Assembly: GCF_029581355.1 (NCBI RefSeq)
Contig: NZ_CP120849.1
Location: forward strand, 590,501 to 654,500
From: Parabacteroides chongii
Lineage (GTDB): Bacteria; Bacteroidota; Bacteroidia; Bacteroidales; Tannerellaceae
Direction: 5' to 3'
DNA: 64,000 nt
Part shown: one piece after another, positions 44,692-54,146 of the stretch
Position numbering within the stretch: position 1 is the first letter of the stretch
Layout of the letters: every line of letters starts with the position of its first letter
Notes under the pieces: generated by a model
What the model saw: the letters and a program-made list of their open reading frames with translations, nothing else
The model's database searches: none
What the model was told of the DNA's origin: nothing
Program-made: the position numbers and the translations under genes

Positions 44692-44913
44692 AATATCAAC
44701 GAGTTAAACCTTGCTACGCAAAACAGTGACAAACGGTGCAATAGCGTCCTACATGTATTAAATCTTACATCTTCTTGGGTAATGATTTGCAAACCGTTCT
44801 CCTGCTATATTCTGCTTTTCCTTGCATTTTCCGCTTTTTCGGTTTGACCTCATCTGACACCGTAACGACATTGGTACAAAGTCTTTTAGCGTCATTTCTC
44901 CCATCTCTCTCGG

Positions 44914-44940
44914 TTGTTCCAGCATTTTTATTTAAATTTG
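44914..44940 (+). promoter_or_regulatory. Promoter of the PUL 3 ECF sigma gene
   Basis: TAAATTTG (44933-44940) with TTG (44914-44916) 16 bases upstream. It makes ATG 44970 the likely start and excludes the frame from 44775. Confidence 0.55.
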
Positions 44941-44969
44941 CATACGGAAAAGCAGATAATACGATAAAA

Positions 44970-45524
44970 ATGGAAAATCAATTGAACTTTGAGCAGCTAT
45001 ACATCACCTATTCCCCAAAAATGAAACGATTTGCCCTGGAATATATTCAATCGGAAGAAGATGCGGAAAACATTGTCCATGATGTTTTTATGGAGGCTTG
45101 GGAACACAGAGAGGTCCTTTCCTATCACATAAATATTCTGGCATTTCTTTTCACTGCAATAAAAAACAAGTGTATCGATTATCTGCGCCATAAAATAGTC
45201 GTAAGAGAAACTTCAGACCAGCTCAAAGAAGAATATCGGCTGACCATGCAGATGAAGTTCGACTCATTGGAAATATTTGACCATAATATGTTTAATGAAA
45301 AAGATATCGAAACCATTCTGAATAATGCCATTCTTTCACTGCCGGAAAGATGTCGGGAAATCTTTATCAAAAGCAAGATTGAAGGGAAAAAGCAGAAAGA
45401 GGTTGCCCTGGAATTAAACATTTCTGTCAACACTGTTGAAACTCAAATCGGCATCGCTTATAAAAAGTTACGGGAAGAGTTGAAAGACTACTTTCCCTTA
45501 CTACTTTTTCTTTGCAGTTTATAA
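44970..45524 (+). CDS. ECF-type RNA polymerase sigma factor (PUL 3)
   Basis: 184 residues from MENQLNFEQLYITYSPKM. Region 2: KRFALEYIQSEEDAENIVHDVFMEAWEHRE (about 20-50), then ILAFLFTAIKNKCIDYLRH. Region 4: LSLPERCREIFIKSKIEGKKQKEVALELNISVNTVETQIGIAYKKL (about 125-170). It belongs to the Bacteroides sigma-70 family that works with FecR. The anti-sigma gene starts 85 bases after its stop. The longer upstream frame crosses the promoter and is not family-like. Confidence 0.93.
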   Translation: MENQLNFEQLYITYSPKMKRFALEYIQSEEDAENIVHDVFMEAWEHREVLSYHINILAFLFTAIKNKCIDYLRHKIVVRETSDQLKEEYRLTMQMKFDSLEIFDHNMFNEKDIETILNNAILSLPERCREIFIKSKIEGKKQKEVALELNISVNTVETQIGIAYKKLREELKDYFPLLLFLCSL

Positions 45525-45609
45525 AGTTGTAATCAGGAAATAACAAAAAATCAAATTTTCTTTTAGCGGAAATATTTAGCTCGCCCGTTTTCTTATATAT
45601 CAGCAGAAA

Positions 45610-46581
45610 ATGAACGAACAAATAAAGAAATATTTCCAGGGAGAACTGACTTCGTATGAACGGTTAGAGCTTTTGCGTGCGGTAAAAGAGAATGAATCAC
45701 TAAAAAAAGATTTTATCCAACTGCAGAACTTACACGCATTGTTCAGTATCACACCCCAAAAAGATGACGAAAAAGCAGGCATCAGCTTCTACAAGAAATT
45801 CCGACATTATAAGAAAAAACATATAATACGAAAAACAATTTTACGGTATGCCAGCTACGCCGCCGTAATTATATGTATGCTTACTGGAAGCTGGTTCGGT
45901 TCCTACTACTACAATGAATCGCTATCCTCCGTCAATCCCAATAAATTATATGTACCTTCAGGACAAAGGGCTTGTGTCACATTGAATGACGGGACAGATG
46001 TCTGGTTAAATGCCGGATCAACCCTTCTGTACCCGGCTGAATTCAAAGGGAAAGAAAGAAGAGTCACTCTTATAGGAGAAGCATTCTTTGATATCGCCAA
46101 AGATAGGGACAAGCCATTCATAGTATCTACAAAAGGGATAGACATCAAGGCTGTAGGGACTAAATTCAATGTCTACTGTTATCCGAAAACAAATTATGTG
46201 TGTGCTAGTTTAATAGAAGGCTCCATTCTTGTTTATGAACCGGAAAAAGAAACACAAAATATCAGATTAAATCCAAATGAACAGGTCTATTACCAAAATG
46301 GTGTCATGCGGGTTCAAAAAATAAAGAACCCGTCAGACTTTCTCTGGAAAGATGGAATATACAATTTTGAAAACGAACCTTTCGGAGACATAGCAAAAAG
46401 ATTGGAACTGTATTACGACATAAACATCATAGTCAGCGACACTTCTTTGGAAGCCAGGGAATATACCGGTAAATTCCGTCAGCTGGACGGAGTCGATGAG
46501 ATTCTACGAATCATCCAAAAAATACATAAATTCAAAATAAAGAAAGAACCGGAAAAGAATACAATTATAATTTCCAGGTGA
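45610..46581 (+). CDS. FecR family anti-sigma factor (PUL 3)
   Basis: 323 residues. A short cytoplasmic part (NEQIKKYFQGELTSYERLELL) precedes a membrane helix (YASYAAVIICMLTGSWFG, about 77-94). The periplasmic FecR domain follows: VTLNDGTDVWLNAGSTLLYPAEFKG, VTLIGEAFFDIAKDRDKPF, AVGTKFNVYCYP. The C-terminal DUF4974-like part has YNFENEPFGDIAKRLELYYDI and the final strand FKIKKEPEKNTIIIS. It is expected to bind the sigma factor encoded before it and to sense the STN domain of the next gene. Confidence 0.94.
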   Translation: MNEQIKKYFQGELTSYERLELLRAVKENESLKKDFIQLQNLHALFSITPQKDDEKAGISFYKKFRHYKKKHIIRKTILRYASYAAVIICMLTGSWFGSYYYNESLSSVNPNKLYVPSGQRACVTLNDGTDVWLNAGSTLLYPAEFKGKERRVTLIGEAFFDIAKDRDKPFIVSTKGIDIKAVGTKFNVYCYPKTNYVCASLIEGSILVYEPEKETQNIRLNPNEQVYYQNGVMRVQKIKNPSDFLWKDGIYNFENEPFGDIAKRLELYYDINIIVSDTSLEAREYTGKFRQLDGVDEILRIIQKIHKFKIKKEPEKNTIIISR

Positions 46582-46637
46582 CAAGTAAATAGTATAAACA
46601 ATTAAAAAGAATGCCTATGAAGAAATGACAAATGAAA

Positions 46638-46667
46638 AACCGGCAAGTGTAGCAGCACCCGCCGGTT
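46638..46667. terminator. GC-rich hairpin ahead of PUL 3 susC
   Basis: AACCGGC (46638-46644) pairs with GCCGGTT (46661-46667) between the FecR and SusC genes. A T-run exists only on the minus side, so on the plus strand it may act as a pause or mRNA-processing site rather than a true terminator. Confidence 0.4.
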
Positions 46668-46720
46668 ACGAAAAGCAAACACGAGTTTTAATTTTAGTAT
46701 TCACTTAACAGAGCAAAGAT

Positions 46721-49700
46721 ATGAAAAGAAATCCTTTGTTAGCACTATTGTTATTTAGAATAAACCATAACAAATGGTCTAAAATCATGAAAATTTCCTT
46801 ATTTCTATTATTTGTCTGTACATTTCAGCTTATGTCCATAAACTCTAATGCACAAAATGTTACAATAAAGATTGCATCAGGGAATATCACCGTCGGACAA
46901 TTTCTGAAAGCGATAGAAGAACAGACTGAGTACCTGGTTGTATACAGCAACCGGGAAATCGAAACAGAGAGAGTCGCAAATATAAAAGCCGGGACCAATA
47001 AAGTCACAGAGCTTTTAAGTAATGTTTTTAAAAATACAGATGTAAAATATGAATTTGAAAACAACTACATCATCTTGTCGAAACAGAGTAAAGGAACGCA
47101 ACCCTCAATTCTGCAGCAATCCCAAAAGAAAATAACAGGAACCGTCAGCGATCCGAACGGTGATCCGATTATCGGAGCAAATGTCGTAGAAAAAGGTACT
47201 ACTAACGGGACAATAACAGACCTGGACGGTAAATTCTCTCTTTCCCTACCAGCTAACGCAACACTTCTAATCTCCTATATCGGATATACATCGCAGGAAG
47301 TCCCCATCGGCAACCAAACATCAGTCTCTATTCAACTGCAGGAAAGCATGGGTAAGCTTGATGAAGTTATCGTTGTAGGTTATGGAACCCAACGAAAATC
47401 CAGTATGACTGCCGCTGTGACCAATGTCAATACCAAGGAATTGCAAAATATTCCGCGCCCAAGTATCTATTCAGCACTACAAGGACGAGTTGCGGGTTTG
47501 ACCATCAATGAAAGTTCCGGTGAACCGGATAAGGCAGCCTCTCTGTTGATCCGCGGATTGGGAACAATCGATGGAGGAACCGAACCTCTAATTCTTATAG
47601 ACGGCAGCCCATCAGGAACCCTGTCGCATCTGTCGACTTTCGATATCGAGTCAATCTCCGTGTTGAAGGATGCAGCTGCTTCTGCCATCTATGGAGCCAG
47701 AGCTGCCAACGGTGTTATTCTGGTAACCACCAAACAAGGACGTATCGATGATGACAAGCCGATGATCCAGTTCGACAGTTACGTCGGTCTCCAAACACTG
47801 GCACAATTTCCAAAGACACTGAGTGCTTACGAATACGCCACCCTGGTCAATGAAGTACACCGGAATGACGGTAAAAGTAATGTCTATAGTGACACAGACC
47901 TGGAAATGTTCAAGAATGGACAGACAGACGACTTCCACGGGAATACAAACTGGAAAGACCGTACTTTACTGAAAGTTGCCCCGATCTTTACCAACCATCT
48001 AAGTGTTAGTGGTAACGGAAAACTAGGTCGTTATTATGTCTCCGGCGAATATGTCGATCAAAAAGGGATGGTCCGTAAAATAGACAATTACGACCGTATG
48101 AACCTGCGTGCCAACATCACCAGCGACATTACCAAGAAAATACAATTCCAGTTCATGTCGAACTATATCCGTACCCATAAAGATAACGGAGGTCTGTCGG
48201 GAACATTTTCAAATGTATTGGCTGCATCCAGCACAGCACAGGAAAAATATTCCGACGGAAATTGGGGAAGCATGATCTTTGCAGACGGACGTTACCTTTG
48301 GGATACCGGTAACCCGGTAAAAAGTATCAATGAATATGGTCCGGTAGAAACCTACTGGAACACATTGAACACAATGGCCAGCCTGCAATACCAGCCCATA
48401 AGCGGTCTGACGCTCAAAGCGATGGGAAGTTACCGCTATTCATGGTCGGACAGCCAGAGCTACAGCCGTAGCTGGACCTCTTGGGACCCGTTAAAACAGG
48501 AGATAGCCCAGTCAGGACCAGCCTCTTTACAGGAGAACTGGGATAAAGAAATGAAATACGATCTGCAATTAACAGCAACGTATGAAAAGACGATTCATGA
48601 CCATTTCTTCAAAATACTGGGAGGTTACTCACAGGAGAACTTGCGCAGCGACTTTATAAAAGGCTATAGAAAGAATTTTATCAATGATTCTCTATGGGAA
48701 CTGAATGCCGGCGACGCTTCTACCCAAACCAATGAAGGTGAAGCCGACCAATGGTCGTTCGTCTCTTTCTTCGGTCGTGCCAATTATACTTTTATGAACA
48801 AATATCTGTTCGAAGCGAACCTGCGTTACGACGGTTCTTCCCGTTTCGCACCAGGCAAACAATGGGGATTATTCCCTTCTTTCTCTCTAGGATGGAATAT
48901 CAGTAAGGAAAGTTTCCTGAGTAAATACGACTTTATCGACAATCTGAAAGTCCGTCTTTCATGGGGACAGTTAGGTAACGCAGAGAAAGTAGGACTGTAC
49001 CTATGGTTCCCTGGCGTTGAATCCGGAGCTTATTACAATTTCGACGATAAACTGGTATTTGGAACCCGACCAGCAAAATTTGCCAACAAAGATTTGACCT
49101 GGGAAACGACCACTTCCTACAATCTAGGCTTGGACGGTAGCTTCCTAAACGGTAAATATACGTTTGAAATCGACTTATGGAAGAAAAATACAGACGATGT
49201 ATTACTAACAGTCCCTATTTCCACAACGATCGGTGCACCGGATGCTAACCTAACGGTCAACGCCGGCAAGATAGGCAGTCACGGATTTGATTTATCAGTC
49301 GGAACAAACGGTAATTTCACGAAAGACCTCACCTACAGCGCCCGCTTCTCACTGACAGGCTGGAACAGCTGGGTGATCGACCTGAAAGACCGTGCAACCG
49401 CATTCAGTACGGAATATCGTCCAGGCGAGGAACTCGGTAACTATTACGGATACGAGTGTCTCGGTATCATCAACGACGAAAAAACACTGGACGAATACAA
49501 AAAACTGGAAAACGTAGCTCCGCAGATAGCCCTTGGAGACCTGATGTATAAAGATCAGAACGGAGACGGTCGACTGGATTACCTGGATAACGTAAAACTA
49601 GGCAACTGGAATACAAAGAACAGTTTCGGTTTGAATCTTGGACTCGGCTATAAAGGATTCGACCTGCAAGTATTCTTCCAGGGAGCCTTTAATGTGGATA

Positions 49701-50092
49701 AACAGATATCCGGCAATACCCGAACCTCTTTCCACAATTTCTGGTCGCCTGATGCCAACCAGCTGGATCGCTGGACGGAAGAGAATCGGAATGCAGATGC
49801 CCTGTACCCTCGTTTACGGAAAGAATACAGCCACAACACCGATCCGATGTCAAGCTTTTGGGTAAAGAGTGCATCTTATATAAAGTTGAAAAACTTACAG
49901 ATCGGATATAACTTCCCGCAATCTTTCACCTCTAAAATACGGGTAAAGACATTGCGCCTGTATGTATCAGGTACCAACCTGTTTACCATTGCTCCCGATT
50001 TTCTAGACGGATACGATCCGGAAGGAGATATGAAACCGGATATCTATCCGACTCTGAGAGTTTATTCGATAGGACTTAATGTTAATTTCTAA
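46721..50092 (+). CDS. SusC/RagA transporter with STN signalling domain (PUL 3)
   Basis: 1123 residues; an internal start at MKISLFLLF (residue 23) would give a more typical signal peptide. Domains: STN (GQFLKAIEEQTEYLVVYSNR, about 50-110), carboxypeptidase-regulatory-like (ITGTVSDPNGDPIIGANVVEKG, about 128-205), TonB box region LDEVIVVGYGT, plug ending ANGVILVTTKQG, then a 22-strand-type barrel ending YSIGLNVNF. The STN domain links it to FecR and ECF sigma control. The cargo is inferred from the GH110 gene downstream: alpha-galactosylated host glycan. susD follows within 13 bases. Confidence 0.95.
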   Translation: MKRNPLLALLLFRINHNKWSKIMKISLFLLFVCTFQLMSINSNAQNVTIKIASGNITVGQFLKAIEEQTEYLVVYSNREIETERVANIKAGTNKVTELLSNVFKNTDVKYEFENNYIILSKQSKGTQPSILQQSQKKITGTVSDPNGDPIIGANVVEKGTTNGTITDLDGKFSLSLPANATLLISYIGYTSQEVPIGNQTSVSIQLQESMGKLDEVIVVGYGTQRKSSMTAAVTNVNTKELQNIPRPSIYSALQGRVAGLTINESSGEPDKAASLLIRGLGTIDGGTEPLILIDGSPSGTLSHLSTFDIESISVLKDAAASAIYGARAANGVILVTTKQGRIDDDKPMIQFDSYVGLQTLAQFPKTLSAYEYATLVNEVHRNDGKSNVYSDTDLEMFKNGQTDDFHGNTNWKDRTLLKVAPIFTNHLSVSGNGKLGRYYVSGEYVDQKGMVRKIDNYDRMNLRANITSDITKKIQFQFMSNYIRTHKDNGGLSGTFSNVLAASSTAQEKYSDGNWGSMIFADGRYLWDTGNPVKSINEYGPVETYWNTLNTMASLQYQPISGLTLKAMGSYRYSWSDSQSYSRSWTSWDPLKQEIAQSGPASLQENWDKEMKYDLQLTATYEKTIHDHFFKILGGYSQENLRSDFIKGYRKNFINDSLWELNAGDASTQTNEGEADQWSFVSFFGRANYTFMNKYLFEANLRYDGSSRFAPGKQWGLFPSFSLGWNISKESFLSKYDFIDNLKVRLSWGQLGNAEKVGLYLWFPGVESGAYYNFDDKLVFGTRPAKFANKDLTWETTTSYNLGLDGSFLNGKYTFEIDLWKKNTDDVLLTVPISTTIGAPDANLTVNAGKIGSHGFDLSVGTNGNFTKDLTYSARFSLTGWNSWVIDLKDRATAFSTEYRPGEELGNYYGYECLGIINDEKTLDEYKKLENVAPQIALGDLMYKDQNGDGRLDYLDNVKLGNWNTKNSFGLNLGLGYKGFDLQVFFQGAFNVDKQISGNTRTSFHNFWSPDANQLDRWTEENRNADALYPRLRKEYSHNTDPMSSFWVKSASYIKLKNLQIGYNFPQSFTSKIRVKTLRLYVSGTNLFTIAPDFLDGYDPEGDMKPDIYPTLRVYSIGLNVNF

Positions 50093-50104
50093 TTGGTACA
50101 AGTC

Positions 50105-51790
50105 ATGAAAAGATTATTTTTATTCTTCTTCGTTATATTGCTGGCTTCCTGCGACGATTTTCTGAACAAAGGGCCTCTTACTACTTTGTCTGAATCATCT
50201 TACTGGCAAAAAGGAAGTGATGCCGAATATGCCGTAAATGGTTTATACGAATGCTTTTATGAGCTTGACGGAAGCGGGGAATTTAAACCCGGAGGTGCTC
50301 CCTACATGGATTTATGTACGGATCTGATGTACTTGAAAGCTCCCTGGGAGTTCGGCTTTAATGCATTCAATACCGGAACACTGACAGCTGACAATGGTTG
50401 GGTGGCCGATTTTTGGAAAAAGAAATACAAATTCATCCGTAACTGCAACTTCTTCTTTGAGAATGTAGAAAAAGTAAAAGACCAGCTGGCAGAGAAGACA
50501 TACAACGATTATTGTGGTCAGGCACGCGTCATACGTGCATTCCTGTATCTTCGTCTCGTACAAGGTTTCGGCGATGTCCCGCTGATCACCCAAACACTTT
50601 CTGCCGACGAATGGCCGGCACGGGATGCAACCGACCAGATCATGGAGTTTATCATCAATGAACTGGACAAGGCTATCAGCGAATTACCGGAAGAACAGTC
50701 GGACGGAGCCCACGGACGTATTGATAAATATGTTGCCTACGCCTATAAAGCCAGAGCCGCCATGCATTACGCCGGATTTTATGGAAAGCAAGACTATTAT
50801 CAGGTTGCCGCCGATGCTTTAAAGGAAATTGTTAAAAGCGGTAAATACGAACTTTTCAAGAAAGATGCGGACCCGGTAGAGAACTTTACCCAGATATTTT
50901 GGGCAGCCAATGAAGGAACGGATAACAAGGAAGTCATTTTCTCTTACCAGTTCATGAAAGACAAACATCCCAACAATATCAGTACCTCATTTGCCGGACC
51001 TGGCTGGAAAGGTCAGCAGGCACAACAGAATTACATCGATATGTATGAATGTAAACATGGCTTCCAGGCACATGGTATCAGTTTCAAGGAGATGAACGAA
51101 TACAGGAATACCAAAATGCAGAGAAGTCCGCTGGAAGGTAAATGTCCGGACTATGACCCTCAACAGGAATTTAAGGACAGAGATCCGCGCCTCAATGCGA
51201 CTTTCTTCAATGCCAATATCTATAAAGACGATAACGGGGTTTTACAAAAGCCCGGTGAATATTGGGCAGCTGCCAACCGTAGCTTTGCTCCCGACTGGGA
51301 AAACGACTGTTATTTCTTTAAAAAGCTGGTAGACCCGACAAATTTCAACCCGGTTTACTATTACGGAAACAGCGACAACAACTACCCGCTCGTACGCTAT
51401 TCCGACATGCTCCTGCTATATGCCGAAGCACTGAATGAAACCGGCAAAACGGCTGAAGCCGTCAAATATGTCAATATGGTCAGAGAAAGAGTCGACATGC
51501 CTGCCATCGCCTGCTCCGATAAAAACGAGATGCTGGAGATCATCAAGCATGAGCGGAAAATCGAGCTGATGGCCGAACATGTACTGGTATGGGATTACAA
51601 ACGCTGGCATGAATATGAGCGGACAATGCCGTATGGTGCTGAATTTTACGGATATCGCCGTGAAACATTCGGACAGGAATCGATCCTGATGCAGACAAAA
51701 TATCTTACTTATCCGCAATATTACCTGTGGCCGATCCCCGCAGTCGAATTACGGAATAACAAGAATATGACACAGAATACAGGTTGGTAA
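50105..51790 (+). CDS. SusD/RagB family lipoprotein (PUL 3)
   Basis: 561 residues from MKRLFLFFFVILLASCDDF, a lipoprotein signal with Cys at about residue 16. SusD landmarks: FLNKGPLTTLSESSYWQKGSDAEYAVNGLY, YCGQARVIRAFLYLRLVQGFGDVPL, LLYAEALNETGKTAEAVKYVNMVR, HERKIELMAEHVLVWDYKRW, and YLWPIPAVELRNNKNMTQN at the end. It forms the lid of the SusC encoded just before. An ATG four codons upstream is possible but gives a poorer signal peptide. Confidence 0.95.
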   Translation: MKRLFLFFFVILLASCDDFLNKGPLTTLSESSYWQKGSDAEYAVNGLYECFYELDGSGEFKPGGAPYMDLCTDLMYLKAPWEFGFNAFNTGTLTADNGWVADFWKKKYKFIRNCNFFFENVEKVKDQLAEKTYNDYCGQARVIRAFLYLRLVQGFGDVPLITQTLSADEWPARDATDQIMEFIINELDKAISELPEEQSDGAHGRIDKYVAYAYKARAAMHYAGFYGKQDYYQVAADALKEIVKSGKYELFKKDADPVENFTQIFWAANEGTDNKEVIFSYQFMKDKHPNNISTSFAGPGWKGQQAQQNYIDMYECKHGFQAHGISFKEMNEYRNTKMQRSPLEGKCPDYDPQQEFKDRDPRLNATFFNANIYKDDNGVLQKPGEYWAAANRSFAPDWENDCYFFKKLVDPTNFNPVYYYGNSDNNYPLVRYSDMLLLYAEALNETGKTAEAVKYVNMVRERVDMPAIACSDKNEMLEIIKHERKIELMAEHVLVWDYKRWHEYERTMPYGAEFYGYRRETFGQESILMQTKYLTYPQYYLWPIPAVELRNNKNMTQNTGW

Positions 51791-51806
51791 TTTAAATCTT
51801 AGAATT

Positions 51807-52178
51807 ATGAAAATCTTCAAGTATATAATCATGCTATTCCTTATTGTCGTGGGCACATCATGCGACAAAACAGATTTGTATGCATATCCTTCCAGCGACA
51901 GTAACAAGACTGATATCACCGCTTTCAGTTTATTGAATGAAAAAGGGGAAAACGTAGTCATAGAAAGTAAAATAGACAGCGAAACCGGTACCATCACCGT
52001 CAAGGCAACTCCGGGAACAAGCCTAAACAGGCTCGTTCCTCGCGCCGCCGTTTCAGAAGGTGTTGTGATCGAGCCGATCATGGGAACCTACACAGATTTT
52101 TCCAGTCCGGTAAGCTACACGCTCATAGCCGGAAACCGTACTACCAAACAGACCTGGACAATATCGGTTTCTTTCTGA
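51807..52178 (+). CDS. DUF5018-like surface lipoprotein
   Basis: 123 residues. Lipoprotein signal (MLFLIVVGTSCDKTD). The single Ig-like domain reads ITAFSLLNEKGENVVIESKID, TITVKATPGTSLNRLVPRAAVSEG, then TYTDFSSPVSYTLIAGNRTTKQTWTISV. This is the pattern of DUF5018-type modules attached to Bacteroidales SusCD loci. A surface glycan-binding or spacer protein is inferred. It follows susD by 16 bases and is followed by a hairpin. Confidence 0.75.
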   Translation: MKIFKYIIMLFLIVVGTSCDKTDLYAYPSSDSNKTDITAFSLLNEKGENVVIESKIDSETGTITVKATPGTSLNRLVPRAAVSEGVVIEPIMGTYTDFSSPVSYTLIAGNRTTKQTWTISVSF

Positions 52179-52199
52179 TAAAATTCTAATATCACACCG

Positions 52200-52246
52200 G
52201 AAGTTGCCTTATTCTGTAGAAACATAACTACCTTTAAGGCAACTTC
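52200..52246 (+). terminator. Hairpin between the DUF5018-like gene and the GH110 gene
   Basis: GAAGTTGCCTTA (52200-52211) and its exact complement (52235-52246) form a 12-bp stem; the T-run is short. It may reduce read-through into the enzyme genes. Confidence 0.6.
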
Positions 52247-52273
52247 TTTGCTAAATTCATTAAACTTACGATC

Positions 52274-54121
52274 ATGAAACTCAAATTCTTATGGTTCCTC
52301 CTGATCAGTTTGGCCACCATCCCGGCATCAGCACAGGAAGTAATACCAATCACTCGTTTCGGTGCGATACCAAACTCACAGACCGATGTAATGCCTGCCG
52401 TAAAACAGGCGTTGGAATACTGTAAAGATAAATCAGACATAGTCATCAGCTTTCCCGAAGGACGCTATGATTTCTGGCCTACCCGCTATGCAGACAAGAC
52501 TGACAGTATCGGATTCGACCTGCAAAAGATGAATGACCTGACAATAGACGGGAATGGTTCAGAGTTCATATTCCACGGCTGGATGGAAATAGCCCATGTC
52601 GACTCCTGTTCCAATATCCTATTCAAAAACTTCTCGGTCGACTGGGACAGGCCACTGATATCCCAAGCGGAAATTACTAAGTCGACAGATACATATCTAG
52701 ATGTAAAAATAGACCGAAAAAGCTATCCTTATGTGATCGAAAACAAAAAAATTCTTTTCCTCGGCGAAGGCTGGAAGCTTCCGGTTCTGAACGTATACAA
52801 TAATCTATACGACAAAACAAACAAAGAGATCGTCTACAATAGTTGGGATAGCCCGCTTGGTAATATATTCGAACAGGAAGCCGAAGAACTGGGGGGAGGA
52901 ATCGTACGCTTTCACGGGAAAACACCTATGAAACCCGAAAGTGGTACCTTCGTTTCCCTGTTTCATGCCCGTTACGCCATCGTCGGATTCCATATTCGGA
53001 ACAGCCGGGACATTGTCTTGAAAGACCTTCAGATTTATCATTGTCTGAGCCACGGCGTATTGGGAGAACGGACGGAAAATATTACAATGGATAATGCCTC
53101 CATGATGGTAAACGATGCCAAAGGTCGTGTATTCAGCATTATTGCTGACGCTTCACACTTCGTCAACTGTAAGGGAGTTATTAAAGTGGAGAATTGTGCA
53201 CATACCGGGCAGGGAGACGACTTTATCAACGTGCATGGCCGTAGTGTCATTATCATGAACATTCCAGATGAAAAGACAATCGAAGTAAAAACAGACGGAC
53301 GATATACCACCCCGAACGATGAGATGTGGTTTATTAAACACGAAACAGCCCAACGGGAAGAAGTCCGTATCGTAGAATCCATCACCCCGATCAAAGAAGA
53401 CGGTAAAGTCACCGGCTTTCAGATTTCGTTTACCCAACCTATTCCAAAAGGTATCCAGGTTGGTGACTTCACGGAGAATAAAACCTGGGCAGCAGGTCTG
53501 GAGTTAAGGAACTGCAAAATACTAAAACGACACCGGGCAAGAGGGATTCTCGTAACGACACCGAAAGAAGTCATTATAGAGAACAACTACTTCCGCAGTG
53601 CAGGAACAGCTATTCTTATTGAAGGTGACATGGATTATTGGTACGAATCGGGAGCAAACAACAATATGCAGATACGAAACAATGTATTCGAAGACTGCCT
53701 CACTTCCGGAAATGCTCACGGAAGCCGTGGCGAATGGGGGGAAGCGGTTATTACCATCACACCTTCCCATAAACCGCAAGATGCCCAAGCCGAACCGTAT
53801 CATAAGAACATTTACATCCGGGATAATGTCTTTAAGGTCTTCGACGCACCGCTCGTACGTGCTCGTTCCGTAAGAAATCTTTCATTCACCGGCAATGAAA
53901 TCATAAAGACATATACTTACAAGCCCTACGCTTGGCAACAATCCGCTTTCCTGCTGGATGGTTGCCGGAATGTCGTCATCAAAGACAACAAAATAGATAA
54001 AGCGTACACCACCCGGGATATACTGATCGAACATATGAAGAAATCAGATGTAAAAGTAGCAAAGAAAGAACTCTTCAACATCGATTTTCTGAAAGATATT
54101 AATACCTATCATCTCTGGTAG
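52274..54121 (+). CDS. GH110 alpha-1,3-galactosidase-like enzyme
   Basis: 615 residues with a signal peptide ending ATIPASAQ. A right-handed parallel beta-helix is evident from regular repeats such as LTIDGNGSEFIFHG, ILFKNFSVDWDRP, IVLKDLQIYHCLSHGVLGE and VIIENNYFRSAGTAILIEGD. The catalytic segment AHTGQGDDFINVHG (near residue 310) has the paired Asp typical of GH110, and NNVFEDCLTSGNAHGSRGEWGEAVITITP is also family-like. Characterised GH110 enzymes remove alpha-1,3-linked galactose from blood group B or linear alpha-Gal epitopes. Whether this one needs the branching fucose is not visible. It lies in the PUL 3 operon. Confidence 0.85.
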   Translation: MKLKFLWFLLISLATIPASAQEVIPITRFGAIPNSQTDVMPAVKQALEYCKDKSDIVISFPEGRYDFWPTRYADKTDSIGFDLQKMNDLTIDGNGSEFIFHGWMEIAHVDSCSNILFKNFSVDWDRPLISQAEITKSTDTYLDVKIDRKSYPYVIENKKILFLGEGWKLPVLNVYNNLYDKTNKEIVYNSWDSPLGNIFEQEAEELGGGIVRFHGKTPMKPESGTFVSLFHARYAIVGFHIRNSRDIVLKDLQIYHCLSHGVLGERTENITMDNASMMVNDAKGRVFSIIADASHFVNCKGVIKVENCAHTGQGDDFINVHGRSVIIMNIPDEKTIEVKTDGRYTTPNDEMWFIKHETAQREEVRIVESITPIKEDGKVTGFQISFTQPIPKGIQVGDFTENKTWAAGLELRNCKILKRHRARGILVTTPKEVIIENNYFRSAGTAILIEGDMDYWYESGANNNMQIRNNVFEDCLTSGNAHGSRGEWGEAVITITPSHKPQDAQAEPYHKNIYIRDNVFKVFDAPLVRARSVRNLSFTGNEIIKTYTYKPYAWQQSAFLLDGCRNVVIKDNKIDKAYTTRDILIEHMKKSDVKVAKKELFNIDFLKDINTYHLW

Positions 54122-54146
54122 ATCTATGCACTTAATAATAAATCCT

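Noticed and set aside
35959..44785. GGTAATGA as proven attachment-site repeat of the mobile element
   Set aside because: Eight bases can match by chance in 9 kb, and no element-free sequence is at hand; kept only as a weak hint.
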